Assembly: GCA_029215795.1 (NCBI GenBank)
Contig: JARDYH010000007.1
Coordinates: 89,853,263-89,917,262, forward strand
DNA: 64,000 nt
Source: Anniella stebbinsi
Lineage: Eukaryota > Chordata > Lepidosauria > Squamata > Anniellidae
Reading direction: 5' to 3'
Position 1 is the stretch's first letter. Every line of letters starts with the position of its first letter. Both the position numbers and the translations under genes were made by a program. The notes beneath the pieces were generated by a model, which saw only the letters and a list, made by a program, of their open reading frames with translations, searched no databases and was not told where the DNA came from. Below are positions 31,198-41,230 of the stretch, in pieces.

Positions 31198-31730
31198 AGG
31201 GTTGTATGAAAATTTCAGTTCTGTACACAAATCATAATGCCTGATTCATAACCTTGAACCTGAACAGGAGCACGTGGTCTCTGAAAATGTTTGCAGGTTC
31301 CCAAACTTGCATTTGCAAAAGGTGCATTTCCCCTCCTAAAAAAGGCATTTTTAAATATTTTCAGAAAAGTGTGTATTTTCAGAAATGCACAGGTTAAAAG
31401 TCCACAACTTTAAAAATGCACATGTTTAGAAATGCAGTCTTTTTAAAAATGCACAGCATTAAAAATGCACAATTTAAAGTGTCCATTTTTAAAGTCTCTA
31501 TTTTTAAAAAAACAAAATGCACACTTTTTGAAATTTGCATTTTCATACATTAGTCAATGGGGGTAGTGGGCACTTTTGAAAAAAATATATACACTTTCCC
31601 CCATTCAAATGAACAACAACAACAGCAACAACAACAACAAAACAGGTAACAAAAAGAAGTGGAACAAGCTGAACCAAACTTTGAAGTGAAGTTTGGAGAA
31701 TTTCAGTGAGCTCAGTCATCCCTAATCCTC
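31198..31730. mobile_element. AT-rich MITE with TAAAAATGCACA repeats
   Basis: Begins TAGGGTTGTATGAAAATTTC and ends AGTGAGCTCAGTCATCCCTA. Between them about eight AAAATGCACA-like motifs recur at roughly 15-30 base spacing (31370-31560), and a (CAA)n stretch lies at 31612-31640. Target duplication not confirmed. Confidence 0.6.
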
Positions 31731-31744
31731 CTATCCCTGTCATA

Positions 31745-32213
31745 ATCCCAATCCTTCAAGCACACCCTGGCACAGGATATCCAAATCAGTGAGACTTCTT
31801 TATTGTAGGAAATCCCATGGCAAAACAGTTACACTCTTCAGAAATTATATAGCTGGTGGTCAATAGTTATAGGCTCTCTGATATTCCAGAACAGTCACAA
31901 ACTATTATCTACAGTTGTGACAGAGATCTAAAAACTGGGTTCCCCCATTCCCATCTATATGGCTCTGCACACAGGGGAAAGAAATTACGATTCCTGGTGT
32001 AAATCTTCCCAGGAAATCCAGGACCAGGGTTTCAGGCAAAGGGAGCCGGGATTCCTAGAGTAAACCAAGCCGGGCAATCCATACACAGAGTTCCAAACCC
32101 TGAAGAAACGGGAATGAATCCTGACATGAGCCCTCCTAAGCAATCAAAAGGGGAGATTCTACACAAGACCTAAACAGAACCACAGAGAGAGAGTTTGTTC
32201 AACTAAGGCCCTT
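31745..32213. other. Unassigned; possible old LTR sequence on the minus strand
   Basis: On the minus strand CCTACAATAAAGAAGTCTCA contains AATAAA, and the following DNA has no frame or named repeat. It could be a decayed LTR related to 33086-33676, but no ends were found. Confidence 0.3.
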
Positions 32214-32595
32214 TCTACACCTGGTGTTTTGCCTGGGATGGCCCCCGGCTGGTCCCTGTGAGCCGGGGGCACGGCAGCACAAATTGGCATGGAGCTGCAC
32301 CATGCATCTCCTTGCCCATCAGGGAAGGGGGGGACCAAGTCCACCATCCCCAGGATGGCGGGGAGGCCCCCCTGATTTTGCTGCTTTTTCTTTTTTAACT
32401 TACTTCATCATTGGAGCGCTAGAACACTGCTCTCCCCTCCATCTGAACCACAAAATGGCAGGCACAACAGTGCGACAGCCCAGGAGCAGCCCAGGTCATC
32501 ACACTTCTGATGAGAATTGAGAGCGCCGATCCTGGAAGCAGCTACTTCCAGGATCGCCCACCCTCTACCCTCTACACCCCAATGGTGTAGAAAGG
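32214..32595. mobile_element. MITE with AAGGCCCTTTCTACACC ends
   Basis: Starts AAGGCCCTTTCTACACCTGG and ends GGTGTAGAAAGGGCCTT, a 17-bp perfect terminal inverted repeat, bounded by TA dinucleotides. A second internal palindrome, GATCCTGGAAGCAGCTACTT plus CCAGGATC, lies near 32529-32556. A shorter copy is at 42056-42198, and diverged relatives at 56030-56640 and 61590-62035. The superfamily is uncertain; a 2-3-bp target would suit mariner- or Harbinger-like enzymes. Confidence 0.75.
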
Positions 32596-32606
32596 GCCTT
32601 AGAAAC

Positions 32607-32901
32607 TTTTATTGAAATCTCCAGGCTCATCTCCCCGATGAGGCCCGCCTGGCACCAACACTGTTATCTTTTCGGCGCCAGGTCAAAACTTTTCTTTTCT
32701 CCCAGGCATTTTAACAGCTCAGGTTGAGGTTTGGATTGACACTGTGGCCAGGCTTAACAGTTAAAATGTTTTAAAGTGTTTTAATGTCAGCTGTTTTTAT
32801 GTTTATGGTTTTAAATTTTGTGTATTGGCTTTTTAGTGTTAAATCTTTTAATTTTGTAAACCACCCAGAGAGCTTCGGCTATGGGGCGGTATATAAGTGT
32901 A

Positions 32902-32938
<37 letters not shown>
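32607..32938 (+). mobile_element. L2-type LINE 3' end with (AAT)n tail
   Basis: AGGCCCGCCTGGCACCAACA, TTTTCGGCGCCAGGTCAAAA, then an AT-rich 3' UTR with several TTTTAAA motifs, AACCACCCAGAGAGCTTCGG, CTATGGGGCGGTATATAAG and (AAT)n at 32903-32938. The final coding residues of ORF2 are the first recognisable part. Same family as 46430-48612 and 52795-52983. Confidence 0.85.
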
Positions 32939-33085
32939 TACGGTCAAGGCCTATCAAATCCAGGAATAAATCCACACAACCAGAGTGTTCGAAAACCATT
33001 GCTTTCATCTTGGAAACCCCAGGCCGCATGGCTCTGGGCAGAGAAAAGTCCATGAGTCAAGTTCTAACCCAGCCTGCCAGCACTC

Positions 33086-33676
33086 TGTGCTGATGACAAA
33101 GAAGACACACAACCTGTAGCAACCAAGGGTTCAAAGACTGTACTTTTAATGGCAAGTTCTTAACAATCCAAAGTTCAAAGAAACACGAGCACCATTTATG
33201 AGGAAGGTCCGTGTGAAGAGTGCCTCCATTGGGGGGCACTGGCCATGAGAACGTTGCCCAGTGAAGGTTCCTCATCTTTGCATCAGTTTAAAAGGGGAAA
33301 GTCTAAGACACATCCTCCAGACCACTTGAGAGACAAATTCTTTTGGCCTTTCAGTAAGGCCCCTGTCCAAACATGGCATCTCTATTCATCCCTCCGGCAT
33401 TGATGTTTCAACCTGGATGACCCTTCTGTAAACCTCACCCCACTTCTGTCAGATTCTCATGGACAGCTTCAAGCCGCCCTCCTTGCCAAGACTGAACCAG
33501 CAGCTGGACGTGAAATAGGTTGACTCCCGCACTCCTGAAAATACTTACAGAGATAAACTTACACAGATTCTGACATTCAACAGGATGAATAGGCCCAGAA
33601 CCTTCCAGACTATCTCCTATCAAAATCTTGCTATAAACTACAAGGCCCACTATAGTGCTGAAGGTGGGCCCTGACA
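33086..33676 (-). mobile_element. Candidate solo LTR, minus strand
   Basis: On the minus strand it starts TGTCAGGGCCCACC and ends GTCATCAGCACA, with a poly-A-type signal ATTAAA followed by AGTACAGTCTTTGAACCC near 33140 and a short U5-like stretch. TG...CA termini form a small inverted repeat. The flanks CACTC and ATCTC do not give a convincing duplication. No primer-binding site or coding region follows, so I infer a solo LTR. Confidence 0.5.
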
Positions 33677-34160
33677 ATCTCTAACATTTCCAAACTTGTG
33701 TTCAACAACTTGGGCACATTTGGGGGGAAAATGCACAAAGAAAACTCCACACATTTCTGAACGATACACTTGAGTCAATGGTTTTATGCATACACAAATG
33801 TGAAGATATCTAAAAAAAAATGTGCACAAAATACATACGGATTGCATTACAGAGAAAAAAGTGTCTGTATGAAACAGGGATGTAACAAACAAGGATGCAT
33901 GTCCCAAAACACATCTAAGCCCCAAAGATATGAGTAATATTTCTACAAAATGTCACAAGCATTATCAAAATCTTTCCTTTCCTTGAACTTGTTTGGACAT
34001 TTACCCAAATCAGGATCCCCCATATTCCCCTTAATTCAAATCAATCTCCAGGTATTATCAACTAGAGATGTTAGTATAATATTTAGCATATTGTCCCCAT
34101 TCCATCTGACCCTTCCACATGTGTATTTCCAGCATGGCATATATCTCAGCAGAAACGTGT
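33677..34160. repeat. AT-rich MITE fragment
   Basis: AACATTTCCAAACTTGTG, GGGAAAATGCACAAAG and AAAATGTGCACAAAATAC motifs match the AT-rich MITE group. The stretch after about 33930 is not assignable. Confidence 0.45.
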
Positions 34161-35555
34161 CTATTTTCCTGTGAATGAAGTTGCATAAATTTTGGGAAGG
34201 TAATAAATAAATTCAGAAGTCCACAGCTCTGCACAGCGTGTGGAGGCTATTCTGCAGTGGATTCTGCAGGTTGGATTCCTAGAAACCCGAACACATTTTA
34301 GCCCACCTCGAATTTATCCAGCATCTCTAGTGAAGCTAAGACTGAAGAGTTCTTGGGGTGGGGGAGAAGTTTTTAAGCTATTATGGTTTTGGTGTGCTAC
34401 TCTGATAAATAATCTGGGAATGATCAAGAGCATATTCAAGATGGTGTTTCCTCTCTGATGATGAACGGTAGCTTTTCGTTATTGCTTTGTAAATTATCCC
34501 ACTCTTCCTGCAATAGTTCAAAAAGACACTTATATTGATATTTTAATAATATGATAGTCTATTTACATTCAAGCAATTGATTGATTGAGGCAGATCATCA
34601 ATTAAATAAAGATATAGCCATTCCAAGTTGCCCATCATATTGCTGGGAAGTGAGAAGTCTGATCTTTGGCAGCTAAACAATCAAATGAAAGAGGAGGAGA
34701 AGGAAGGAAGGAAGGAAGGAAGGAAGGAAGAAAGAAAGAAAGAAAAATAAGCTACCCCAGGATCAGATTAGGTTGGGGCCTGCAATTACACGTATCTATT
34801 CATCCCTAATTCCAAGTGTTGTCACACCATTGATTTTTATGACAGAATGATACTGGCAGCTTAATTTGTAATTCCATTTCTAAAGTTGCTCATCATGGAA
34901 AAGGGATAGGGGGAGGGGGGAGAGAGATTTTGACCTTCTGTCCTTGCCACCAATGGCAGCCAACTCTGGAGCAACAGCCTGGTGGGTGGGATGGAATTAT
35001 TTAAATTGAAGCTGGAGGGAAAAGATCTTGGTTTGTAATGCTCACCATATTCCAAAACCCAAGCCAAGAAATGACAATGATGTTCAGTTGTATTTCCAAC
35101 CCAAGCCGCCTTCACCCTGCAAGACTACTGGCTGGGGACTGAAGCCTAGATTGCCTAAAGAGACAGCCAAGAGCCAACTAAGAATGGAAGGCAAAAACAC
35201 CTCATTATTAACTGCTTTCTCTCCAGTAGTTGGGCTTGTCCTGAAGTTAGGAAGAATAGGAAGTTGACCCCTGTAATTTCAGGATTTCATTTACAGCCAG
35301 CTGCCAGGCTTGGGGTGTTGCCAAGTTTCAGATCAAGTACAAAGTCATGTTCACATCCAGTTCTCTGCTGTGTGTTCAGATGAAACATATTTTCCAGCCA
35401 AGCAACTGCCGTGTGCCAGGACGCCAGATTTCCACCCTGCCATGTAGCAGCTGCTCTGTGTGCTGTGCTCACCTGTTTGTTTCAAGGACAAAGTGGCAAC
35501 CTTTGGGGAGGTCAATGGCTCCTGAAAAGGGAAAAAGTGCTCCCTCCATCACATG
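34161..35555. other. No recognisable gene; (GGAA)n at 34704-34744
   Basis: Apart from a purine tetranucleotide array there is nothing that I can name. Minus frame 34861-35115 and the plus frames at 35347-35680 have no domain. Confidence 0.5.
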
Positions 35556-35559
35556 AAGC

Positions 35560-35690
35560 AGCCTTCCCCCAACCTGGTGCCCTCCAGATGTTTTGGACTA
35601 CGGTTCCCATAATCCCTGACTTGGTCTCACGGGAGTTGAAGTCCAAGATATCTGAAGGGTTTCAGGTTGGGGGAGGCTGATGTGTAGGGA
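35560..35690. repeat. Palindromic MITE of the CCTCCAGATGTTTTGGACT family
   Basis: TTCCCCCAACCTGGTGCCCT, CCAGATGTTTTGGACTACGG on the left; GGAGTTGAAGTCCAAGATAT, TTTCAGGTTGGGGGAGGCTG on the right. The arms are inverted copies. One of the best preserved members in the window. Confidence 0.8.
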
Positions 35691-35764
35691 GGACTTTATT
35701 ATTCTTTTATCAACACATTGTTGAGAAGCTCAGGTGTAGCTCTTCCAGTTTCTGTGCCTCATCT

Positions 35765-36008
35765 AGAGAGCCAGTGCGGTGTAGCTCCTAGAGTGTTGCA
35801 CTGGGAGTTGGGAGATCCAGGTTCTAGTCCCCACACGGCCACAGAAGCTCACAAGATAACTTGGGGCCAGTCAGAGACTCTCAGCCCAACCTACCTCACA
35901 GTATTGTTGTTGTGAAAATAAAATGGAGAGGAGGACGAGGATTATGTATGTTGCCTTGGATTCCTTGGAGGGAAAAAGGCAGGAAATAAATGTAATAAAT
36001 CAATCAAT
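35765..36008 (+). mobile_element. Sauria-type tRNA-derived SINE
   Basis: Order of blocks: AGAGAGCCAGTGCGGTGTAG head with a tRNA-like A-box region, GATCCAGGTTCTAGTCCCCA (B box GGTTCTAGTCC), GGGCCAGTCAGAGACTCTCA, GCCCAACCTACCTCACAGTA, TTGTTGTTGTGAAAATAAAA, GGAGAGGAGGACGAGGATTA, a CCTTGGATTCCTTGGAGGG segment and an AATAAATGTAATAAATCAAT tail. ATCTAG occurs at both edges and may be a remnant of the target duplication. The head-to-tail completeness makes this the best taxonomic marker in the window. Confidence 0.92.
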
Positions 36009-36009
36009 C

Positions 36010-36940
36010 TAGTGAGTAAAAAACCAAATGTTGAAACATTTCCCTCCTTCTTACAGGTATTTGGATTTAAATGCTTCTTTGTCATTCAGTGCCATATAAA
36101 TAATGGCAAGACCTTTGATGGCAAAGCTCTCCCATACTGCCAATCTGGGGACCATACGAGCAGTGAAGGCAGACGGCACACAGCTGCATTCTTCTGTAGC
36201 AAGGAAACATTTGGAGCCTGGCTTTTATATCATTGTCACTCTCTGTCTGCAGCCACCAGCTGCTTGGACATTTGTTTTGCTCTCCGATTGACAAGTCTCT
36301 AAGCAGCAGGAGAGCCGCCATCAGGAAGGTCAGAAGACAAGATGCCTTGGCCAAGCGTAAATAGCTGGCAGTCTCTCACCCCTCCCCACAATTGGGTGCC
36401 TGGAAAACAGCAGCCACTCCATACTCGCGTACACAGCTCAGAGAAACAAAGCCTGCCATGTTTGGAACCTGAGGCCTGGTTGGAATGAGAGGAACTGACA
36501 GAGGAGACAGGAGGCTATCAACATCCCCTCACTCCGAGGAAAGGCTCGGCATGTAGTAGGTGTCCCATTAGGAGACTGAAAAGGAACTTAATGAGGAAAC
36601 TATCTAGCTATTCATGCATTAGTGACTAGAATCTTGCTGCTGTCAAGGCCGGAAGCTCCTTGAGAGAAAGGTTTTGCTGAAGTGATAGAATTCTACACCA
36701 GGGTGGAGGCATTCAAGTTTAGTGGCTGCAAGCTTAGATGGCTTTTACAGGGAATTCGTCTGTCAAAGGCAATTTCTATTGAAGTCTATAAGCAAAGTCC
36801 AACATCAGAGATAGTATGGCATGCAATACCATTTGCTTGAGAGCAGCAAGCTTCTCAAAGAGGTTGGTTACATGCTCTACTTTTGGGATTTCCAGAAGCT
36901 GGCCACTGTGGGAAACTCCATTGGTCCAGCAGGGCTCCTC
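36010..36940. other. No recognisable feature
   Basis: Overlapping sense and antisense frames at 36012-36354 lack any domain. No named repeat. Confidence 0.5.
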
Positions 36941-36944
36941 CAGG

Positions 36945-37085
36945 GATGTATGAGAAATTCATTCCAGTTCATATTTGATCAGGATTTACCCAAATCACAC
37001 TTTCTGGACCAAATATGGACTCAGGTGTAATATGCCATCAAAGCCAGTACATTTCTGAGCTTGCAATGCAATTCATGGAGCAAAG
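36945..37085 (+). mobile_element. AT-rich MITE fragment, GATCAGGATTTACCCA type
   Basis: AGGGATGTATGAGAAATTCA, TTCCAGTTCATATTTGATCA and GGATTTACCCAAATCACACT, as in the fuller copies at 53315-53740 and (reverse) 22008-22406. Truncated by the next repeat. Confidence 0.65.
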
Positions 37086-37089
37086 AAAT

Positions 37090-37400
37090 GTGTTTGTAAA
37101 AATGGCAGCTTGGCCTTTTTCGTATAGGGCCCTTTTGCACAAATGGCAACTCCAAGGGACCATTTATATAAAATTGCAGGCTTAAATGGTCTTTACGGCC
37201 ACCATTTGCACAAAAGGGCCCTTTATGAAAAAGACTGAGCTGACGTTTTGTGCCTCGGTGCAGGAGCAGGGCCTGCCATGCTTGTCCAACTCTGCACAGG
37301 CCAAGTTGGGCAAGCATAGCAGTCTGTGGACTTGTCTCGGGGGCTGAGATGGCAAAAAATCGCCAAGCTCCAAACCCAAAACAGACACCCCCAACATCCC
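37090..37400. mobile_element. Foldback repeat with TTTGCACAAA arms
   Basis: Left arm GGGCCCTTTTGCACAAATGG (37128-37147) and right arm CCATTTGCACAAAAGGGCCC (37192-37211) are inverted copies around ACCATTTATATAAAATTGCA. Beyond them CAGGCCAAGTTGGGCAAGCA follows. A related copy, reversed, is at 61150-61500 (TTTGCCCAACTTGGCATGCA). Confidence 0.65.
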
Positions 37401-37449
37401 TAGCTGGATCCACAAGTAATTGTTAACTGTGTCTTTCAGATTGGTTTCA

Positions 37450-37600
37450 TTTCCCACAACCTGGTGCCCTCCAGACATGCTTAACTATATCTCCCATTGC
37501 TCCTGGTCCTTGGCCATGCTGGCTAGGGCTGATGGGTGTTGTAACTTGCAATCCAAACTTTGGACAGTATCAGATTGGGGGAGGCTGGTGTAGTGCTTCT
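37450..37600. repeat. Palindromic MITE of the GGTGCCCTCCAGA family
   Basis: CAACCTGGTGCCCTCCAGAC, GCTGGCTAGGGCTGATGGGT and GGGGGAGGCTGGTGTAG, with an inverted-arm layout. More diverged than 35560-35690. Confidence 0.7.
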
Positions 37601-38110
37601 GTGCTTGTAAGTAACTTTCTGCCCCTGTCCTCCATCCCATGGGGCATCTAACTCCATTTAATACTTCATACTGCTGTGCCGAAACCTGCCCTCCAATTTC
37701 CAAATGGTTTTCTTGCCCTGGAAAACTGGATTCTCTGGATGCCCTACATCATGACCCAGTGAGGCTGCAGACCACCAGAGAGGTGTTTGTATAAGACTGA
37801 ACACTCATACACATACACACACACACACACACTCACAACTTGGCCACCTAGTAACTAAGGTACGGATAAGAACCCTATATCATCCTCTTGAGAATTTCAT
37901 CAGAATTTCCTTTTGCCTTTGAAAAGGTCTTCCAACACAATTGCTTTCCCATCAAATTGAATGAGTATGGTTGGGAAATTGCTGAAGAGCTTTTCAGCTC
38001 AACACTAGTATCTCTAGAATTGAAGTCTCCAGCATGGTGTGTGGACACCAATGGGCCCTCATATTCCTCCCTTGGCAGCCACACAGCTCCCCACCCCTCC
38101 TGATCCTTTT
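37601..38110. other. No recognisable gene; (CA)n at 37813-37834
   Basis: Only a CA array stands out. Sense and antisense frames near 37875-38103 have no domain. Confidence 0.5.
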
Positions 38111-38115
38111 TGTAT

Positions 38116-38860
38116 TTTTTTTTTTACAATAAATAAATAAATAAATAAAAACACTATTTTGCCTTCTCTGTGCTTTTGTGTGAACAAATATCTGATTTGG
38201 CTTATGAGTGCAAACTCCACCTCACTGCACAATAAAATTCAAATAAAAGTCTCAGTTAAACTAAAAGAAAAGCAACAGACTTCTACAGTTGATATTAGTA
38301 CACAGTGCTGCCGGGAAGAGTGAAGGCGCAACTTTGGATTTTATTGTAGGCATTCAGAATTGGACTGTAAGTAGATGTTCAGAACAAAGCCAGGTTCAGC
38401 ATTGGAGAAACAAAAAAGTTGCCCTGGCGTCCAAGACTGGTTGCAGATTTGCTTTTGCTTGCAAATTTTGGTGTCATTTTGCAGAATGTAGACCTGGCCT
38501 TCTGGGACAGTGGGCTGCTTGAAGGAGTCTTTACCAGTTGCTGCTCTGAAGTGGTGAGTGGCCCCAATGTACTCACTTTCACATCTGATGTGCAAGGCGT
38601 GGAGTAGCCATTTGAGTTTTCGATGATATGTTCTGGCTCAATGTTTTCCTGCTCCATCATTGTGAACTGACTCCAATATTCCAGAGGCAAGCAGATCAGC
38701 TGCTCCACAACCTTGGGTTGCCTTTTTGTGTCTTGGAGTAGTGTCATTGGATCAGAATCTGGCACAGGATGACCAACAATTGTAGGCCCAAAGACTTTGG
38801 CCAGGTTGGAAACATCCACCTTGTACTCCACTTATTGGTCACATTTATTGTCTCTGAACC
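38116..38860 (-). pseudogene. RACGAP1: RACGAP1 retrocopy, C-terminal part and 3' UTR
   Basis: The minus strand carries an uninterrupted 150-codon frame (38831 to 38379) matching the end of RACGAP1, the Rho-family GTPase-activating protein of the centralspindlin complex used in cytokinesis. The match begins in the last part of the GAP domain ([16 protein letters not shown], about residues 5-20), goes through a PLEYWSQF segment and ends in [14 protein letters not shown] and VSPML. The family stop is lost and five residues are added. No introns interrupt this stretch, though I expect several in the parent gene, and an A tract (complement of 38117-38128) lies 3' on that strand. Upstream, homology degrades into stops near 38840. 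It lacks the N-terminal coiled coil, C1 domain and most of the GAP domain, so it cannot work as RACGAP1. Confidence 0.85.
38117..38152. repeat. Poly-T and (AAAT)n at the end of the retrocopy
   Basis: A T-rich run followed by CAATAAATAAATAAATAAAT. On the minus strand this is (TTTA)n, then the likely poly-A tail of the retrocopy. Confidence 0.8.
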
Positions 38861-39715
38861 TCATAAGTTTGCTGTTTATGAAAGAGTTGTTGGAGCAGAA
38901 AACTGTGGCTTCAAAAGAGTGGTTTTGTGTTTGGGAGATCAGACCACCCCCACCCCCACTTTGTACTTAGATTCTGGGGCAAGGTTTTTTTTCTTCTTTT
39001 TACCTCAGCACTTTACCATCTGGGAAACAGGTGCTTTGTGACTGTCCATTAGGGATGTCAGAGGAATCTGTTTGGGGGGAGGTGGAGCTCAGCAAGCGTT
39101 CACCAGCCCAGCCCCCCAGACTCCAACCCAACATCTGCCAGCTGGCCTGACTTACGACAGTGGCACAGCAGATGAGCAAGAAGGGAGCTGCTGAATCCTT
39201 CTCTCCATCCCTGCATCCCTCTCCCGCTCTTCCATCATTCTGCTGCTGCTGGGGGTAAAGCTGCCCCTCCCCACTGGATTTTGTATAAACTGGTCATCAT
39301 TCCCCATGTTAGAAACCATTTACTCAATAGCTAAAATAACATTACAAATTCAACGTCAGTTTTCCTTCAACTGAGTTCATTGTAGGCTCCAATGACTCAG
39401 AACCACAGTTTCATAGAGCAAGCAATGGGGGGAAAAAGCTTTATCACAAGGGCTCCTTCCTCCAGCAAATCTCGGCTAAAAGAAGTTGCCAGCAAAGTTG
39501 GACCATCAAAACATGTTTCTGTGGTTGAGCGCTGGCACCACTAAGTTTCAGGATTGGATGGTGAAGCTCCAGGTTTGATGGGCCTTCAGTGGAGTTTTGA
39601 GCCCCTTGATGTTGGCCAACTAGTCTCCTCCCATCTCTCTTTCTTTCCACATCAGATCTTCAAGAGAGGGTCTTTCTTCCATTCCTAAAATCCTCAGAGG
39701 TTAGGGTAGCTACAT
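38861..39715. other. No recognisable feature
   Basis: No continuation of the RACGAP1 retrocopy could be found here. The minus frame at 39444-39650 matches nothing I know. Confidence 0.45.
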
Positions 39716-39719
39716 CTTG

Positions 39720-39920
39720 CAATGACCCAGTTCAGACATGGTTAGGCCGCTAACCCTTTTGCAGAAAATGGGTAGAGAAGTGTTTAAACCATAATTATGT
39801 AGCCACCATGATTAGGAATGATTCACATGACATGCTAAGCCATAATGTTTAGCTCAAAATGCTTAATAACCATGGCTTAGCTCAAAATAACCTTCTCTAT
39901 GGTGGTGCCATAATTGGGGA
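39720..39920. repeat. MITE-like repeat with CATGGTTAAG/TAAACCATG motifs
   Basis: ACCCAGTTCAGACATGGTTA, GATTCACATGACATGCTAAG and AACCATGGCTTAGC recur in part at 58757-59095 (CATGTCATGTGAACC) and 61500-61600 (CACACTAAACCATGATGGTT). Internal inverted GCTAAGCCAT/ATGGCTTAGC is visible. Non-coding. Confidence 0.5.
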
Positions 39921-40139
39921 AATCCTTTCCAATGGTTCAGGAAATGTCTGGGGTGGAGGGAATACAAAGATGCAACCAAAGTGGGAAATTAAAGCTGTCC
40001 CTTCCCTCTGATGATTCCAGGCTCTGAGGTGAAGGACAATTTTCCCTGTCCAATCTGTTTTCCAAATGATGGCCTGTTTGCTTTCTCATATATGAAATAT
40101 AATGGGAGTTACTGAGAACTACGATGTCCATTATTTGGA
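39921..40139. other. No recognisable feature
   Basis: Short gap without a named element. Confidence 0.4.
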
Positions 40140-40440
40140 AATCCAGCCGTTTTGGGGCTTAATGGATTTCCCCTGACTGAGTGACCCAGCTTACATTCAT
40201 GAGCTAAGCCACAGGCTTTCCCTAAACTTTGGGGTCTTTTTGCAGCTTTATTTTTGGGTTGGACCACAATTTGGGCAAATCGATATTTGCGAATTGAAAA
40301 AAAAATGGAAAATCCACTAACTGCCCCAGCTCACTGCACACTAACTAAGGCCAATTACCAAAAAATGGAACAAAGCCAAGTGGAGGGAGCTGGCAAAAAT
40401 TCATTGAGCTCCACCCCAAAATTGTATTCAATATAAATCT
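40140..40440. repeat. Dispersed repeat with GAGCTAAGCCACAGGCTTTCC block
   Basis: Shares the TTACATTCATGAGCTAAGCC-ACAGG-TTTCCC layout with 63060-63115 (TTGCATTCACAAGCCGAGCC) and a more diverged form with 5525-5885. Non-coding. Confidence 0.5.
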
Positions 40441-40639
40441 GAGAAAATTCTACTTACGTAGTTCAAGTCAGGATTCTGTTTCTTGGTCACACTAGGAATA
40501 TAGGAAACTCTCCGAAGCCAGTTCAGAGTGCTTTCCCCACATTTCATCTAGCTCAGTATTGTCTTTCCCACCTGGTCGCAGCCCTCCAAGGTCTCAAGCA
40601 AGTAAATCAAGCGGCTGATTAATCTATCAGTTTCTCCTG

Positions 40640-41230
40640 GTTTCTCATTTTCCCAATCTTAAATTTGCTTTACCTTGAACTTTGAGAATTTCTCCACTCT
40701 TAAATTCAGTACATTCTAAACATTGAGAGTTTTTAAAAGTTTGCATGAAAATTCATAAACCTTTCTTTACACATTACTCTTAAAGAAAGCCCCCAATTGG
40801 TGTGGGGGCAGAAACACACAATTTCCCCATTTGCCATTAGAGTGGAGGTGAAAACATTAAATTTCTTCAGCCTTGGGGAAATTACATGCCCCCCCCCCCC
40901 GCTGATGGGGGCCTTAACTTTAAGGCCCCCATTGGCAGGGGGTGGAGAGAAACATGCAATTTCCCCAAAGCTGGGGAAAGTGTGTATTTTCCCCTCCACT
41001 CTAATGGCAGCAGCTGCTAATAGCGTGCCTGGGGAAATGAGAACTTTCTTGAGGCCCTGGAAAGTGCTTTGCCATTGCCCCATGTCAATCAGGGCCTTAA
41101 AGGCCCCAATTGGTGCCAGGGGGAAGGGAGAAACATACAATTCCCTTGAGGCTGGTGGTAGGGTGGAAAAATATGCAATTTCCTCATATGTTTCTCCCTC
41201 CCCCCCCCCCGCCACCGCTGATGGGGGACT
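40640..41230. repeat. Foldback repeat with AAACATGCAATTTCCCC motifs
   Basis: Repeated segments GAAACACACAATTTCCCCAT, GAAACATGCAATTTCCCCAA and GAAACATACAATTCCCTTGA occur at 40810, 40949 and 41130. GGGGGCCTTA and TAAGGCCCCC (about 40906-40929) make a near-perfect ten-base-pair stem. GGTGGAGAGAAACATGCAAT and CCCTCCACTCTAATGG are partly inverted to each other. Long frames on both strands (40797-41366, 40733-41215) follow from the repeats. No known protein. Confidence 0.55.

Noticed and set aside
36012..36354. Overlapping sense and antisense frames as a gene pair
   Set aside because: No domains, no conserved start and unremarkable composition; consistent with chance.
38379..38831. Functional RACGAP1 gene
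   Set aside because: Only the C-terminal quarter is present, no introns, a lost stop and an A-rich tail: a retrocopy.
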